From NCBI GenBank assembly GCA_905221605.1, contig CAJNDS010002528.1, positions 313,001 through 377,000 on the forward strand: a stretch of 64,000 nt of DNA, read 5' to 3'. Source of the stretch: Symbiodinium natans (Eukaryota > Sar > Dinophyceae > Suessiales > Symbiodiniaceae). How positions within the stretch are numbered: the stretch's first letter is position 1; each line of letters starts with the position of its first letter. The notes below the pieces were generated by a model. It worked only from the letters and a program-made list of their open reading frames with translations, searched no databases and was not told where the DNA came from. This document shows positions 1 to 12,250 of the stretch, piece by piece. The position numbers were made by a program, and so were the translations under genes.

Positions 1-262
1 ATATACTATCGACTATATACTATCCATTACTATATACGATACATACTAGATACTAGGTACTATATACTATATACTATATACTATATACTATATACTATAT
101 ACTATATACTATATACTAGATACTAGATACTCTATACTATGTACTATGTACTATGTACTATTTACTATATACTATATACTATATACTATATACTATATAC
201 TATATACTATATACTATATACTATATACTGTATACTATATACTATATATATACATATATTAC
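1..262. repeat. TATATAC-type microsatellite
   Basis: Almost pure alternation of TATAC and TATATAC units with a few substitutions. It ends about ten bases before a good splice acceptor at 271-272, so it probably lies in an intron. The short open frames across it are repeat artefacts. Confidence 0.9.
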
Positions 263-272
263 TCATTGACAG

Positions 273-411
273 GTCAACTTCGCGGAGCTAGAGATGACGT
301 TCAACTGGGCAGCCTTGCCTCAGCAGGTGCAGGCTTCGGGCTCGGGCACACTTTCCCCAGGCGCCAGTGAGGAACTGCTTAGCTCTTTCAGCTGCAAACT
401 GCATATTCAAG
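273..411 (+). CDS. Exon-like fragment, unknown protein
   Basis: A GACAG acceptor is followed by 46 codons plus one base with varied composition, starting VNFAELEMTFNWAALPQQ. A GT donor (gtgcgg) follows at 412. No family is recognised. The piece resembles an internal exon because open frame, acceptor and donor all agree. Its partner may be the exon-like piece at 2003-2080, but I cannot prove they belong to one gene. Confidence 0.45.
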
Positions 412-2002
412 GTGCGGCACTATGCTTCCTTCTTCAAGGACGAAGAAGGATCCAGGCAGCCATCCGATAGAACGGGGGGAGCCGCCCAGTGTCCAAAACA
501 TCCACGGGCCTGTCAGGAGGACTGTCGTTGGGGCTTCTTAGGGACCTGAATACTGTAGCAGGCTGTTGCAACGCAGCGGCGTGTAGCCGTACAGTACTCG
601 GTAAAATTCATGTCCTCCTGTCCTGTCCAGGCAAAGCCTCAAGGGCGGCAAGGGCAGCCGCCCCGACAGCTGTGGTGCAATGCGAGTTGAGTTGTGCCGC
701 TGCCGATCTTGTGACGACTGGCGAGGTGAAGGACTGGCCTTGAGTCGGTCCCCGAGATTCCGCAGGAACAAGGAAAAGCCGCCACGGGGCTTTAAAGCGG
801 GGTTGATGTAACTTCTGGCCCGCCTTGGAAGTTACTACCCACAAGTCTTGCAAATGTTTAGGGTGCCAGCAAGGACCCGCAATTTTGGCATTTGGTCACC
901 CTTCATCTTGGAATCATCGGGCTCTGAGGTCAGCGAGCGCTGAGGCTGGCCTCGAAGGCCACCTCGGATGGCGGCACTTTGCAGACACACTTGGGAGTTT
1001 CCAAAAAAGCGGATTTTTCTGGTTTCCCCGCCTGTCCTTAGAAGGACACCCACCCCCCCCTTGCATGCATCCGGCTTACACCCCCTTGCATGCATCCGGC
1101 TTTAGTCTTTGCGGCTTGCGCCAGATTCCGAACTTGCGATTGGTTGTCATGGTGCGTGAGCCTGTCGAGTGGCTGGAGTCAGCATCCCAGGCAACGTGAA
1201 GGGTCGCCACTCAAGAGGCTATAAGTGAAGTTCAGAATCAAAGGTTGACTCATGCTACGCAATGCAGAAGCCTGATGTTTGCAGGCCCCTCCTCCGTCTT
1301 TGCCCAGAGGAATCTTCCTTGCAAGTAGCCCATCCCGAGGATAAATGGTGTCGAGGGGATTCAGGGTAGACACATCTGTGCATCTCAGATTGTGGCTTTT
1401 CAACACGCAGCCTCGACTAAAGTCAACAACTCCGCCTGCATGTCGGAGGGCTTGAACACAAGTTCGATTGGCCCCAGCAAACAGACAGGAATGAGCACAT
1501 TCACTGAAGTTCGACATACTGACTCGGGTGAGCTCAACGTCAATGCTCAAGCTAGTGAGTTCGAAACGGGCGCGCACAACAGCATAAGGTCCCTGTACAA
1601 CCTGCGGAAGTTTTACCAGTGTCTCGGACATTGGATATGGGCAGTTCTCGAAGTCCTGGGCCCTTTCACGCTCATCTTATGGGAACCACTCTTATGGGCT
1701 TAGGGTTTAGTTTTGGGGACCATGATTGAGAGAACTGCCCTCAACTGCTGGAGTTCCAAGCGTTCCGCTTGCGTGCGCCCGTGGCGACTCTCGTTTAGCC
1801 GAATCCTGACAGGTGCCAGAATCCCAGCGACTGCTCGGAAGTCCCCTCACTACAGGTGCCTTCATCTCGTCATGTTTATTACGTAACGAAAAGTCTAGAA
1901 TCATGTGTGTGTATATATATATATTCTTATATACATCTACATTTTTCTCTACACTTTGCCTGCTTTACGCTGCAGCATTGTACCAGACAAGTACAGTGAC
2001 AG
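412..2002. other. Unassigned stretch with weak coding hints
   Basis: No gene is assigned. On the + strand, about 1103-1195 reads LRQIPNLRLVVMVREPVEWL, which resembles the LRxPVER-type segment of sulfotransferases, but no second motif supports it. A 150-codon frame on the - strand (1179-1631) has no recognisable domain. A directly repeated 20-mer near 1070-1100 (ccttgcatgcatccggctt) is local duplication. Confidence 0.3.
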
Positions 2003-2080
2003 ATCGCCTCCCTATCCAAGTTCCAGGACGTGATATTCAACGGCGTGACCTTTGAAGATGTCAATGTTGAGGTGCAATGG
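2003..2080 (+). CDS. Exon-like fragment, unknown protein
   Basis: A GACAG acceptor precedes 26 whole codons containing FQDVIFNGVTFEDVNVEVQW, and a GT donor (gttaac) follows at 2081. Composition is protein-like and the length is a multiple of three. No family is recognised. Confidence 0.4.
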
Positions 2081-4612
2081 GTTAACGTTTTTTTGGGACA
2101 TGATTGCCAAGAGTGAGGAGCCGCTGAAAGTACGAGGGGCTGCTATGAAAAACATCTGGCCATTGCGCTTGCCTTGATTGTCGTGTTAAGGACGCGTTCT
2201 TGTCAAGGTCCTTGGAACACGTTGCCAGGACCTTTGCTACAACATTACCATATGTCGGAAGGACCCAGCTCAGCACATGAAAGAAGACACCCGCTCTCAG
2301 GTGAAGTTCTTTCCCCCCTCAGCGGGCCGCTCTTTGCTGCTGGAGTGTGGGGGCCGAGACAGCGTCAACTTTCTAGGATGTCATTCGTGTGGCACTGGCA
2401 GAGGTTGTACACCGTTGTGTAGATTATCGACATAGTGATGTAAATTTGGATGCTCACCCCCCCCCCCCCCCCCGCCCCCCTTCGGAAAAAGTGGCCTCAC
2501 ACCGATAGGCTCGACAAGAAACTTACCTATGCTCAAGTCAAAGCATAAGGTGAGGTAAGCTCGAGCCAGCATGAGAACGCATCGGTTTGGGGATTCTTTG
2601 TGGGGTGTTTGAGTCAGTAAGTCACCAGGTCATGACAACTCGAGCCGCCTCGAATTTCCAAATCAAGAACTTTAAATTTTGGGATCGGTGCCCCCCCTCG
2701 TACATCTCAGATTTTCGGCAGTCTTTGGGAAAACGAGCTGGTTCGAATGTTCCAAAATTCTTCAAGTACCAGGTCGTGTAAACTCGAGCTTGCACCTAAA
2801 TTTTCCCTGGAGGCCGCAGATTCGAATCTTTTTGGGTTAGCTTGAGGAAAGATTCGATCCATCTCGAACTTTCCAGCTAAGCCAACATGTTGGCATCTCT
2901 GGTTTTGTTCTTCTTTTCTTCTCTAAATTCGCAGGAGTTTTCGTGGCCTGGTGCTTTAAGATGTTTGGGAAATCCGAGCCGGCTCGAATTTTACAAGGAT
3001 ACCAGAGCTATTTGGCATTTGTGGCCTAGATGTTCAAGTTGAGGTTTGGTTTGGCAAGAAGAAGCAAATACGTTTTTTGGATTCTTGCAGTGCGCAAATC
3101 TAAATATTATGTTTATCATCCTCTAGTTTAAAATGCAAGCGCCAGATTCATTCAGTTCAAGTCAACTAAGGTCAGAATTTGAATGAATTCATTTCGCGTT
3201 GCTACGAAATCCAGTGCCTAGTTAAATTTCGAAACCTTAATTCATTCCGGGAGCCTCGAATGTAGGCCGCTCGGCGAAGTTTCCCCACCTTCCTCAACTT
3301 TCAAAGTCTACACAAAAAAGAAGTGTATAAGAAATCCGATCTATCAGATGCATTTGAATTGGAGCCGGGCTTCCGCATGAAACGATTGGATTTAAGATCC
3401 TGGAGCCTCTAAAGCTGTCTGGCTAGTTTACGTGATTATTTATGTTAGTTGTACTCTAGATGCTTGGTCAAAAACATATTAATCGTCAAGCTATATATAT
3501 ATATATATGTAAATGTTGCTTTGGAGCCTCCGCGATTGGAATTCAGGCGGCACTTTGAATACATGATATACTGCGCACGTACTTTTTCAATTTATGCAAC
3601 TTTTCTGATATTACATCACGCAAATTATGCATGAATTCCCGGAGCCCTTACAACCTGTCTTAGTTTGATTTGCTTACAAAGCAAGTAAGTAGAATAACTA
3701 AATTTTGCTAAAGATTGTTCAGAGAGTGTGAGAGTCGAAATATTGTTCAGAGCTTGTTCCTTAATGGGGATAACAATGTCCAGGACACTCTAAGAGACGT
3801 GTGTTCTTTTTGCTTTCCCACCCCCCGGCCGTAAACTACTTGTTCTGCAAACAACCTTGATGCATTTTCGATAAGAAGACGGCAAAGTATCGCAATCACC
3901 GGTGTTGTCTACAACACGTAGCCTAGAAGTTTTAAGCAGGTATGGTTGTACAAAGCATGCGTAGAAAAGACGGAGGTGTATGGTGGAGGAGGGTGTGACC
4001 TTTTGGACATGGATGTGCATTGTTTGGGCCTTGTTTGCAAATTCTCTCGTCATACTGAGTTCAGGTTTGAGCTCCTGCGCCATCGCCCGCGTGAGCTCTT
4101 CGACCAGCTCACGAGATTCTTGGGATCGAGCCTCGCAGCCATGAGGATCGGAGCTTGGATGACAGTTGGGCTGCTGCCATGCCCAGGCATAGAACCCTTT
4201 CCCGCTGACTTCGAGCTGAAGCGGCACGCTGTCGAAGATCGGCAGAGGTGACTCTTTGGGCTACTGCTGCATGTAGCACATGTACGTGCATGATATGCAG
4301 CCAAGGCCTCATCTGACCTCATTTTGTGCAGCTTGTGTTCAAAGGGCGCTGTGTAGACCGATGCCGTTTCCTAGTGATCGCCGGTGATGCTCCCAGCATT
4401 TGGAAGCTCCAGAAGTCAGGCCCTCAGTCCTCAGTCTCAATCCACATGGCTGCTGTTGCCACACGGTATTTCCGAAATAGGGCTACACTCTTTTTATACC
4501 CCAAATAGAAATAGAATGGAATCCTCTTCTAGGGGCCCCAAAAAGGTCACCCCTATTTTCGGAAACCCCCATACGATCGCCCAACAGAACGGCTCCAGGC
4601 CATTCCGGGGGA
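2081..4612. other. Non-coding, AT-richer DNA
   Basis: I see no supported gene. The stretch holds a poly-C tract at about 2457-2480, a TA run near 3493-3508 and short AT-rich sequence. Phrases such as 'gagcc...cgaatt' recur at about 2640-3000, suggesting a decayed repeat. Confidence 0.5.
4469..4565. mobile_element. Foldback element, family A copy 1
   Basis: The left arm tttccgaaatagggctac pairs with the right arm ending ccctattttcggaaa. The central part (ataccccaaatag...aatcctcttctagg...ccccaaaa) closely resembles the centre of the element at 57845-57930, so the two look like copies of one short nonautonomous family. There is no coding capacity. Confidence 0.55.
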
Positions 4613-4614
4613 GA

Positions 4615-4727
4615 CAATGTTGCAAGCCTGCAGTCCCCGGAGTCGCGCCTGCTTCGGGCAATTAGTGGTGAAAGCCACCCCGATGCGGAGGACGCCTGGA
4701 AGACTGCACAAGTTTTGGGAAGACTCA
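4615..4727 (+). CDS. Exon-like fragment, unknown protein
   Basis: An open stretch reading NVASLQSPESRLLRAISGES and then HPDAEDAWKTAQVLGRLS. It has balanced, helix-like composition and stops shortly after 4727. An AG dinucleotide lies just upstream. No family is recognised. Confidence 0.35.
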
Positions 4728-6382
4728 GTTTCTAGGTCTCGGATCCTAACTTCTTTCCCTGCTGCGCGTCAGGAAGCAACATGCACAGAGATATCTGCGT
4801 GGCAGCCTAAGCTTGTAGACAACTGGAGCAGTCGAAACGGTCCTTTTTCCGAGGTGGTATCTGACAGGAATGTCTCTCGGCGGCATTTGCATCCTCATCG
4901 TATCTCGTTGTGCTGCGCATTGCTCGGCCTGACTCTATGCTGGTGTATTCTGGTGTTGAGGAGTGGCTGGTGGAGTTTGAACATCATCACGGCAGCTTGT
5001 CTCAGAAACACACTCCCAACCCCAAGCTTTCGACCTTGCCGGCCTTCTGCACAAGTGAGCGTCGAGGCCCTAAATCCTAAACCCTATGCCCCCTGGGGGG
5101 GCTCTGCTCGGCGGGTGGCAAAAGAAACCCTACGCGCGGCCCTCAGATCATGCAGCAGAAGCCCTATTCAGCCTATTCAGGCCGAGCTTCCCTTCTTCGT
5201 GGCGGAGTTGCCCGAGGGGAAGCGGCTGGGAAACCTCATCGCGGTTTGCACGCAGGTCGGCGCCTGGCCCATCACTTATTCGCTTTAGGCTTTTGGCATA
5301 TGTATATATAATATATACAGTATATATATATATGTATATATAGTATATCATAGTATATATATATATAGTATATAGTATATTTGTTTTGAAGTGTCTGGTT
5401 ATTTGGGGGCCCGAAGGCTTCGGCTCCCTCAAGTCTCCTTGAAAGTGTGCTCTAAGGAAACATTGCGCCGATCTTCTACAAGGCGTTGACGAGAAGACGG
5501 CCTGGAAACCTTGTTTGTGCTATCGGCTTCTTCCAAGTAGTAGGAGTCCAGACCTCAGGTCACGGCGTGGGAAGAGTTGTTGAGTGCTGTTACCTGCCTT
5601 CTGCATCCCCAAGATGTTTGCCGTTTTCCTGCTTTGCGGTATTTTCAAGCTCTATCGTTGCTGCATCGAAGCTTGCTGCGTGCTTCATGAGGTCGTAGCC
5701 TTGGCAGCTTGCTCCGTGCTGTGGCGAACGACGCCGATCCTCCTCCTTTGCACCGTCCTGGCGGGAAGCGTAGGCGCAGCGGCGCAGCTGAGGGAGGGCG
5801 TTTCAGATGCGTTTTCAGTGCGGGCATCTTTCGTCTTGGCAGGATGCATGAGCAGCGTCACATACTGGGCTGCAGTGGCACAGCGCCCTGCCTCCTGTGT
5901 ACGAGGGATGAGCGCCGCAGCTGAGTTTCAGATGGCTTCTTTGTGTTACTTGCAGCGACTAGCGGTGACTAGCGACTGGCGGATTGGTGACGTTTTGATG
6001 CGAACCGGTTGAGCTCGTCAATGCTCGTCACACATGCCACTAGATCGGTCCATGTTGGTCCGTTGATCAGCGGACCCCAATTGGGATGCGAGGTGTTGGC
6101 ATGACTCTTGGTGGGCTGCTGGCTACAGGCTTTGCTGCGATGCGCCTCGACCAGCATAATTGAGCAGTGTGCGCCGGAGTCATCGGAGGTACGCATACTT
6201 GTATGTAGTTGAGGTTGCAAAATAAGCCCTAAATAGCCCTAAGCTACCCTAAACCCTAAACTATGAATGAACCAGTGCATGCAGCAAGGCAACTCGCTGG
6301 ATGCGAGCAGGGCTCACCGAGATTTAGCCCTGCAGTCTTTTTCATCCTAGCGGCGGTCATCCAGGCAAGCTATTGAGCTCAC
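4728..6382. other. Unassigned stretch with a TA microsatellite
   Basis: The longest open frame (4617-5288, +) is not convincing over its whole length. A TA/TATG microsatellite occupies about 5297-5387. The frame at 5584-6012 is rich in Cys, Leu and Val but shows no family motif, and overlapping frames are equally open. I assign no gene. Confidence 0.4.
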
Positions 6383-6383
6383 G

Positions 6384-6517
6384 TAATCCCCTCCCCCTAA
6401 GATTAAGCCTCCCCTACCCCCCTAATATAAATTCCCCCTGGTATACTAGAATGTGTCCGTAATGGGAGTATTTTATATTCGGGGGTAGGGGGGGTTCAAT
6501 ACTAGGGGGAGGGGATT
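6384..6517. mobile_element. Foldback element, family C copy 1
   Basis: The left arm (aatcccctccccct...cccctaccccc, 6384-6421) is nearly the reverse complement of the right arm (gggggtaggg...gaggggatt, 6481-6517). The loop is about 60 bases. A related G-rich right arm occurs at 10363-10389. Confidence 0.55.
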
Positions 6518-7684
6518 GTTCAGAGGCAATTCTAGTGAAGTTGCCTCAGCCCCTGTTCAGCCCCTTCAGGCCGGCCAGGGAGGAGCTTTCACCGCAAGAA
6601 GCTGTGGCCAGACGGGGGGGCAGAACGGCCAGGCCGCAAATGGCCAAGGTGTGGTTGTCGGAGTGTTTGATGTACAATTCTTGTAGACCGCTCCTGGCAG
6701 GGGTTGCTGGCAACCTTGCTTCTGCGTCTCATTTGCTCTTATTGCTGGTATTGCTCTTAGTACTGGTATTAACTATTGTTGTTATTCGTGGTTGTTATGA
6801 TTTGGTGAATGCTTTCGCCCGCCCAAAAGCAGCACGAGTCTTAGGCAGGAGAATCAACCATGCCATGTCAACCGGCAGGTGCCGTCAATGGGGCCGAGAA
6901 CTGCGAAACTACGAAGCCACCCATGCCGAGGATAGTCACCCGGCGCATGGTCTTGTTGCCCATTTGAAGTGTTCTTCTTGCTGCTGGAGAGCGGGCATGC
7001 TTCATGATGGATGGGGGGAGTTAGAGGGGAAGTGGCAGCACTGGCGCTGTGTCAGAAACAAAAGGCTGGAGCGACCACCAGACACACGATAATTAAAAGC
7101 GTTCCGCTGACCCACGAAATCTTATTTTCGCAATATAAGAATATATCCAGAATTCAACTATATATATATATATATATACAATATAGTTACAATACACATC
7201 AAAACATAAAATGCAGCAATATACAAAAACACACAGAAATGTTCAAGAGTATCAACAAAGAACAATGGAATGCTGTTTTAACACAATGCCAGATAATAAT
7301 CTGTTAGTTTTGGATATAGCACCAAGTGATCGTATTAATGTTAAACCAATGTAGTTGTGTAAATATAAAAGAAACAAGAATATGTAAATATTTGTAACAT
7401 AGTGCTACAACAACGCTGCAGGCGTATGTGGCCGCGCGCGCACGTTTGGAGAAGAGAGGAAAGCATTGTAAATACCGATACAATCGATAGTTGAAGCAAG
7501 CATCACACGCGCGTAAAAACATACAATTTTTCTCTAAATTCGGCAGACGTCTCACGTTTTTTTTTTTTCAGAAGAGCCAAGCGTGGTCGTGCTCGTACTG
7601 TCCGAAGTGCTTTGGATCGGCTCCGACCTGCCCGGAGCGATCCAAACGGTATGTGCGCAGTGCTTCAAGCACAGCCTTGAGGCT

Positions 7685-8185
7685 GGTAACACGGACGTAA
7701 TCATCGTGCGGGCATGGATGCTCTGGCCAATCGCACGCACTGGTAACACGGACGTAATCGTGCGGGCATGGATGCTCTGGCCAATCGCACGCACTGGTAA
7801 CACGGACGTAATCATCGTGCGGGCATGGATGCTCTGGCCAATCGTACGCACTGGTAACACGGACGTAATCATCGTGCGGGCATGGATGCTCTGGCCAATC
7901 GCACGCACTGGTAACACGGACGTAATCATCGTGCGGGCATGGATGCTAGCTCTGGCCAATCGCACGCACTGGTAACACGGACGTAATCATCGTGCGGGCA
8001 TGGATGCTCTGGCCAATCGCACGCACTGGTAACACGGACGTAATCATCGTGCGGGCATGGATGCTCTGGCCAATCGCACGCACTGGTAACACGGACGTAA
8101 TCATCGTGCGGGCATGGATGCTCTGGCCAATCGCACACACTGGTAACACGGACGTAATCGTGCGGGCATGGATGCTCTGGCCACG
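7685..8185. repeat. 57-bp minisatellite, nine copies
   Basis: Units begin ggtaacacggacgtaatcat at 7685, 7742, 7796, 7853, 7910, 7971, 8028, 8085 and 8142. Most are 57 bp. Two lack one 'atc' (54 bp) and one has a 4-bp insertion (61 bp). Because 57 is divisible by three, several frames on both strands stay open and give apparent 19-residue repeat proteins. The 61-bp unit breaks those frames, so I treat it as DNA repeat, not coding. Confidence 0.92.
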
Positions 8186-8400
8186 GAGGTGTTCGGCGTG
8201 TAACACGAGGAAAGGACCGCAAATGCCGATGTTTCCGGCGTGCAACACGCGCGAAACACTGTAAAGACCGATGTTGTGGGCCTGTCCCAAAAGGCGAAAA
8301 GTGGAGGAGCCGAAAACACCGACGGCAGCGAGGGTTTCGGCATGTGACCTTAAGGAAACACTGTAAATACCGAGGAAATCGGCATGTCGGTTTTGCGCGG
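8186..8400. repeat. Degenerate repeat beside the minisatellite
   Basis: Loose repeats of phrases like 'ggcgtgtaacacg', 'gaaacactgtaaa' and 'accgatg' continue beyond the 57-bp array. They look like an older, diverged part of the same or a related satellite. Confidence 0.45.
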
Positions 8401-10173
8401 TGACATGCGTCTGGAGGGTACAACAATATAGGACATCAGAAAAGAATCACAAGAGAAAGTATGGAGCCATTGCGGCGCAGGCGCGCTCGGAGGGACAGTG
8501 ATAGGCAACAGATAAATGAGACGGAGTGGGTTTCTTTGATTGGCACCAGGGGTGCACTGCCTCGAGCAAAGAAGCAAGTCCGACACCTATGCCCATCGCA
8601 AGAGCTGGAGGGAGTCAGGAAGACGGTTTGTTTTTGTCGGTCCCTCCAGCGACTGGCTCAGGAGTCAGCGAGTCAGAAGCGAGTCCAAAAATTTTGGTGC
8701 GCAGAACGAAAAAGAGAAGACAGGCAGACTCGCACAAACGCACGAAGAACGAACCAAAACGCATGCACGCCCATAGCACACACACACATACTCTCACTCG
8801 CGGGTGCTCGATTGTGCGTGCAGCTGTCCCATTCTTCCCGGAGCTGCTCCTTCCCCCCCAAAGACGCCAGAGCTGAGGCGAAATTCTTGATGGCTGGTTG
8901 CTTCATAGTTTATGCCACCACGTACACCATGCCGACACTGATGCCATTCATGGCCTAAGCCTGAGCTTTCTAGGAGGCGCAGGGTACTGCGGCGCTATGT
9001 TTCTAGCAGGCAGGGCGGAGGTTCTATCCCTGTCATTGCTGCGCAGGATCACAGGACTCAGACTATCTGTCAGACTTGCCGCGAGCAGAAGTGCGCTGTT
9101 TCCGAGGCCGGCCATTTTGGCAGTGCCACAGCAACTTGGCTGAATCGGGGCCTGTTCGGCCTGGATCACAGCCACAGACCCTTTGGTGCAAGACACATTG
9201 TGTTCCAAGATGCACGTTTCCAAGATGTTCCTGGAAGGCCAGCCAGCAGCTGTTGCTGTGGATGCAGGTGCTGCAGAATTCAGGCTGCTTTCGGCATCTG
9301 CTGATGTGATTCAGGATATGAGTCATGCAAGATAGCCAAGATGGCACGATACAGGCGTTACCTGAGTGTGAGCTGTAGATATGGGGCTACCGTAGAGTGC
9401 CTACGCAGTCTCACAGCACATTGTGCGAGTCGAGTCGGCCAATGTTTGCCCTAATCGGCCTAGATCTGATCAGGTGACGTCCTTGGACGATTGGCAACCG
9501 CCTTGGTCCAGGGGAACAGGATAGTTCTCCTGACGTGGATGCTGCTCCTGACGGCCGGTATCCCAGATTGCGGGCTCTTGAAGTCGAGATGCCAGTATAG
9601 CTGCAGTATGTATACGGGTGTATATATCTTATGTAGTTATTCTTACAACCAATATACATATTTCTATAAATGCATATTTGTACATGTGTATATAGTATAT
9701 AGCCTTGGATTCACGCAGATTGGATGACAAGCTTCGCCCTGCGGTGCGATTTCGCTGTATAGGAACTGGCCTAGGCTTCGTTCTCCGTTTGCTTGCTGAC
9801 CTCCGTGTACGACGCGTCCTTGTGGCAGAGTGCTCAGTGCAAGCAGGTGATTCGACTCTTCTGTTCGGCAGTCATGAAAAACGCAAGTGTCTGGATTCAC
9901 CCAGGTTCAGCTACAGCTTCGCCGTGTTTCTCTTGCCTGTGACGTGTGGGCTATTCTATTTTTCCCGCGGGTTGTTGGCGATGAGCTTAGCAAGGAACCG
10001 CAATGCAGCTCCCCTGTGGCTAGATTTGTTTTGTTGCCGGCGAATAATTTGAGGTGACAACCATGTATCTCTACGCTCGCGGGCTTGGGCAACAGCAAAT
10101 GGCTGGCACCCAAGCCTGCTCGGGCATATGTCTCTGCGGCGCCTGATTCTGGTCAAGCAAAGCCCAGGTCCAG
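8401..10173. other. Unassigned stretch
   Basis: There are several short open frames on both strands and no family motif. An AT-rich microsatellite-like block lies near 9617-9705. Nothing here supports a gene. Confidence 0.4.
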
Positions 10174-10280
10174 GAGATCACCGAAAACATGGGATTCTGC
10201 GGCCAAATGGGTGCCCTCATTGCCAACTTTGCAGCTTTTGCTTCTCGGTACCAGTGCAGACTCCATCAGGCTACCCTTCA
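10174..10280 (+). CDS. Exon-like fragment, unknown protein
   Basis: A GTCCAG acceptor is followed by EITENMGFCGQMGALIANFA and further open sequence to about 10280, with natural-looking hydrophobic/polar alternation. No family is recognised and the donor is uncertain. Confidence 0.3.
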
Positions 10281-10296
10281 AGTTGGACCCGCCTCC

Positions 10297-10389
10297 TCCC
10301 AATATGAAATCCCCCCCCCCATATACCCGAATATAACTATAGCAGGGGTATTTAGTATTAAGGGTTAGGGGGGAGGGGATTAAGATTAG
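10297..10389. mobile_element. Foldback element, family C copy 2 (degenerate)
   Basis: A C-rich arm (about 10297-10322) faces a G-rich arm (ggttaggggggaggggattaa, 10363-10384). The G-rich arm matches the complement of the left arm at 6384-6421, including the 'aagatta' flank. Confidence 0.4.
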
Positions 10390-11444
10390 TCGAGTTGTTC
10401 TGAATACTGGTCTCCAAAATTCCACCGAAGATCCCGAGCCGTCAGCTCAGGTTCTCGTCAGTCTCTGGGCCTGAAAGGATGACCCAGATTGGCATCGAAA
10501 GGTTTCACGGCGTGTTGCAGCACAGGCTGTAACGGCAAGGGTGCAGCTTCGCTGCTTGGCTTGGAAGCTCTCATCATGTGCCAGCTCCCGCGGACATCTA
10601 ACCATCTATAGGTATGCGTGTACATATGTATGTAGGTACGATGCGGAAGTACAAATCCAGTCATAACTACACGACGCTTTTGCCAATCTCGGCGGGCTTG
10701 CTACTAGCAGCACCTGGCGCGCGCTTCCACTGGAATGGCATGGATTTGAGGGACCACTAGCCAGTAGGGAGGGACGGATGCTCCCACGCCGAAAGCTTGG
10801 CGTTGTGCTGGTGCTGAAGAGAAGGATACTGGGATGCCATCCCGTGTTCATGTCACCGCCAGGTCAAAATCCCCACTTTTAGGGGTAACATACAAAATGA
10901 GACGCAACCTAGTTCGAAGGTATCCGCCGCAGTCGAGCTTAAAACAGCACGAGTCGTTGTTTTCGTCCAGTGCGTTACAGGACGAGCAGCTTTCCTTCCG
11001 GCATGGGTTTCAATTTCAATTTCTGGGCGCGACGGCCAATTGGGTCGCGAGCCTCTCACATTTAGCGCACAGCATCATGCGGGCACTTCCATAGAGGATG
11101 TCCTTGCCAACGGAAAGCAACAAAAATAGGGGTTTAGAGTAGAAGCCGAAAGCTCTGCCAGCTTTTGCTGCAGCGGAAGTACCGCGTTCAATGCATTCTG
11201 CGGCTGAGCCTCATAGGCCACAGACGAACCTCCCAAGGCTTGACCTCGTGGCTTCGTGCAGGGTGAGGGTTTTGATGAAAAAGCGGGTTGAGAGATGAGG
11301 CGCTTCTGTGTTCTGGTGCGCGATTTGCATTTGGAAGGTATGTGGAGCTTGGGCTCTCCGTGAGTTTATGCGTGGAGCACGGTCCTGAGTTGTTTTTAAT
11401 CGTTGCAGTGGATTTTAATGTTGCACTGTCTTTAGTATGGGGGA

Positions 11445-11532
11445 CCCCCCCCCCCCCCAACAAATTTGGACCCTCTATAAACGCGTGGCCCGGCGACCCC
11501 CCCAAACAAATTTGGGGGGGGGGGGGGGGACC
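11445..11532. repeat. Paired poly-C and poly-G tracts
   Basis: C tracts (about 11445-11458 and 11496-11502) and a long G tract (about 11514-11530) bracket two copies of 'caaatttgg'. The arrangement is self-complementary and could fold or form a G-quadruplex. Confidence 0.6.
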
Positions 11533-11590
11533 GCCCTCAGGGCCTCAAGCCTTTATATAGGACCTCAAGGCCTGAAGCTTTCCAGCCTTT

Positions 11591-12250
11591 AAGATTCCTG
11601 GAGCCCAAGGCCCTCAGGGCCTCAAGCCTTAGTACGCAGTAATACTGCGTAAGCCCTTAACCCAAAACACACTCAAAAAAGAACTCATCCGAAAAAAACT
11701 TGGTATTGTAGAGGGTAGCCAGACAAACTTACTAAAAACAGTCTGACCGGCCCGTGGGCTACCTATCACAAAATTTGTTTGGGTCCTCGTTTCGTAATGA
11801 ATTTCCATTAGGCTTTACATGGGACTGGCCGGGCTTAGATTTCTGGATTCTGGCTCTTTAAGGTTCCTGGAGCCCAAGGCCCTCAGGGCCTCAAGCCTTA
11901 CTGCGTAAGCCCTTAACCCAAAACACACTCAAAAAAGAACTCATCCGAAAAAAACTTGGTATTATAGAGGGTAGCCAGACAAACTTACTAAAAACAGTCT
12001 GACCGGCCCGTGGGCTACCTATCACAAAATTTGTTTGGGGCCTCGTTTCGTAATGAATTTCCATTAGGCTTTACATGGGACTGGCCGGGCTTAGATTTCT
12101 GAATTCTCCGCGCTCTGGCTCTTTAAGGTTCCTGGAGCCCAAGCCCTCAGGGCTTCAAGCCTTACTGCGAAAGCTCTTAACCCAAAACACAAACCCTTAA
12201 AAAAAAAAAAAAAGTCCGGAAAAAACTTGTGATAATAGCGGGTACCCTGA
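11591..12250. repeat. Tandem ~266-bp repeat, three copies
   Basis: Copies begin with the phrase ttcctggagcccaag at about 11591, 11860 and 12125 (spacing 269 and 265). The first two are nearly identical through 'gcccttaacccaaaac', 'gagggtagccagacaaactt', 'gtctgaccggcccgtgggct' and 'ggactggccgggcttagatt'. The third is diverged and fades after 12240. Copy one carries an extra duplicated 'tacgcagtaa' block. Confidence 0.9.

Noticed and set aside
1179-1631. 150-codon - strand ORF
   Set aside because: No domain, opposite to all host genes, and a frame of this length can occur by chance in 64 kb; left unassigned.
3790-4322. Opposing ORFs around 3.8-4.3 kb
   Set aside because: Both strands are open over the same bases with no family motif or consistent splice sites.
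4617-5288. 223-codon + strand ORF as one gene
   Set aside because: Composition changes along its length and only short sub-segments look like protein. More likely exon pieces plus open intron.
7552-8426. Apparent 19-residue repeat proteins on both strands
   Set aside because: They follow directly from the 57-bp minisatellite being a multiple of three. They are equally open in several frames and one unit breaks the frame.
9108-9118. Sequence gccattttggc resembling part of the dinoflagellate spliced leader
   Set aside because: Only about 11 bases match and the flanks do not. There is no relict-leader context or downstream cDNA-like exon.
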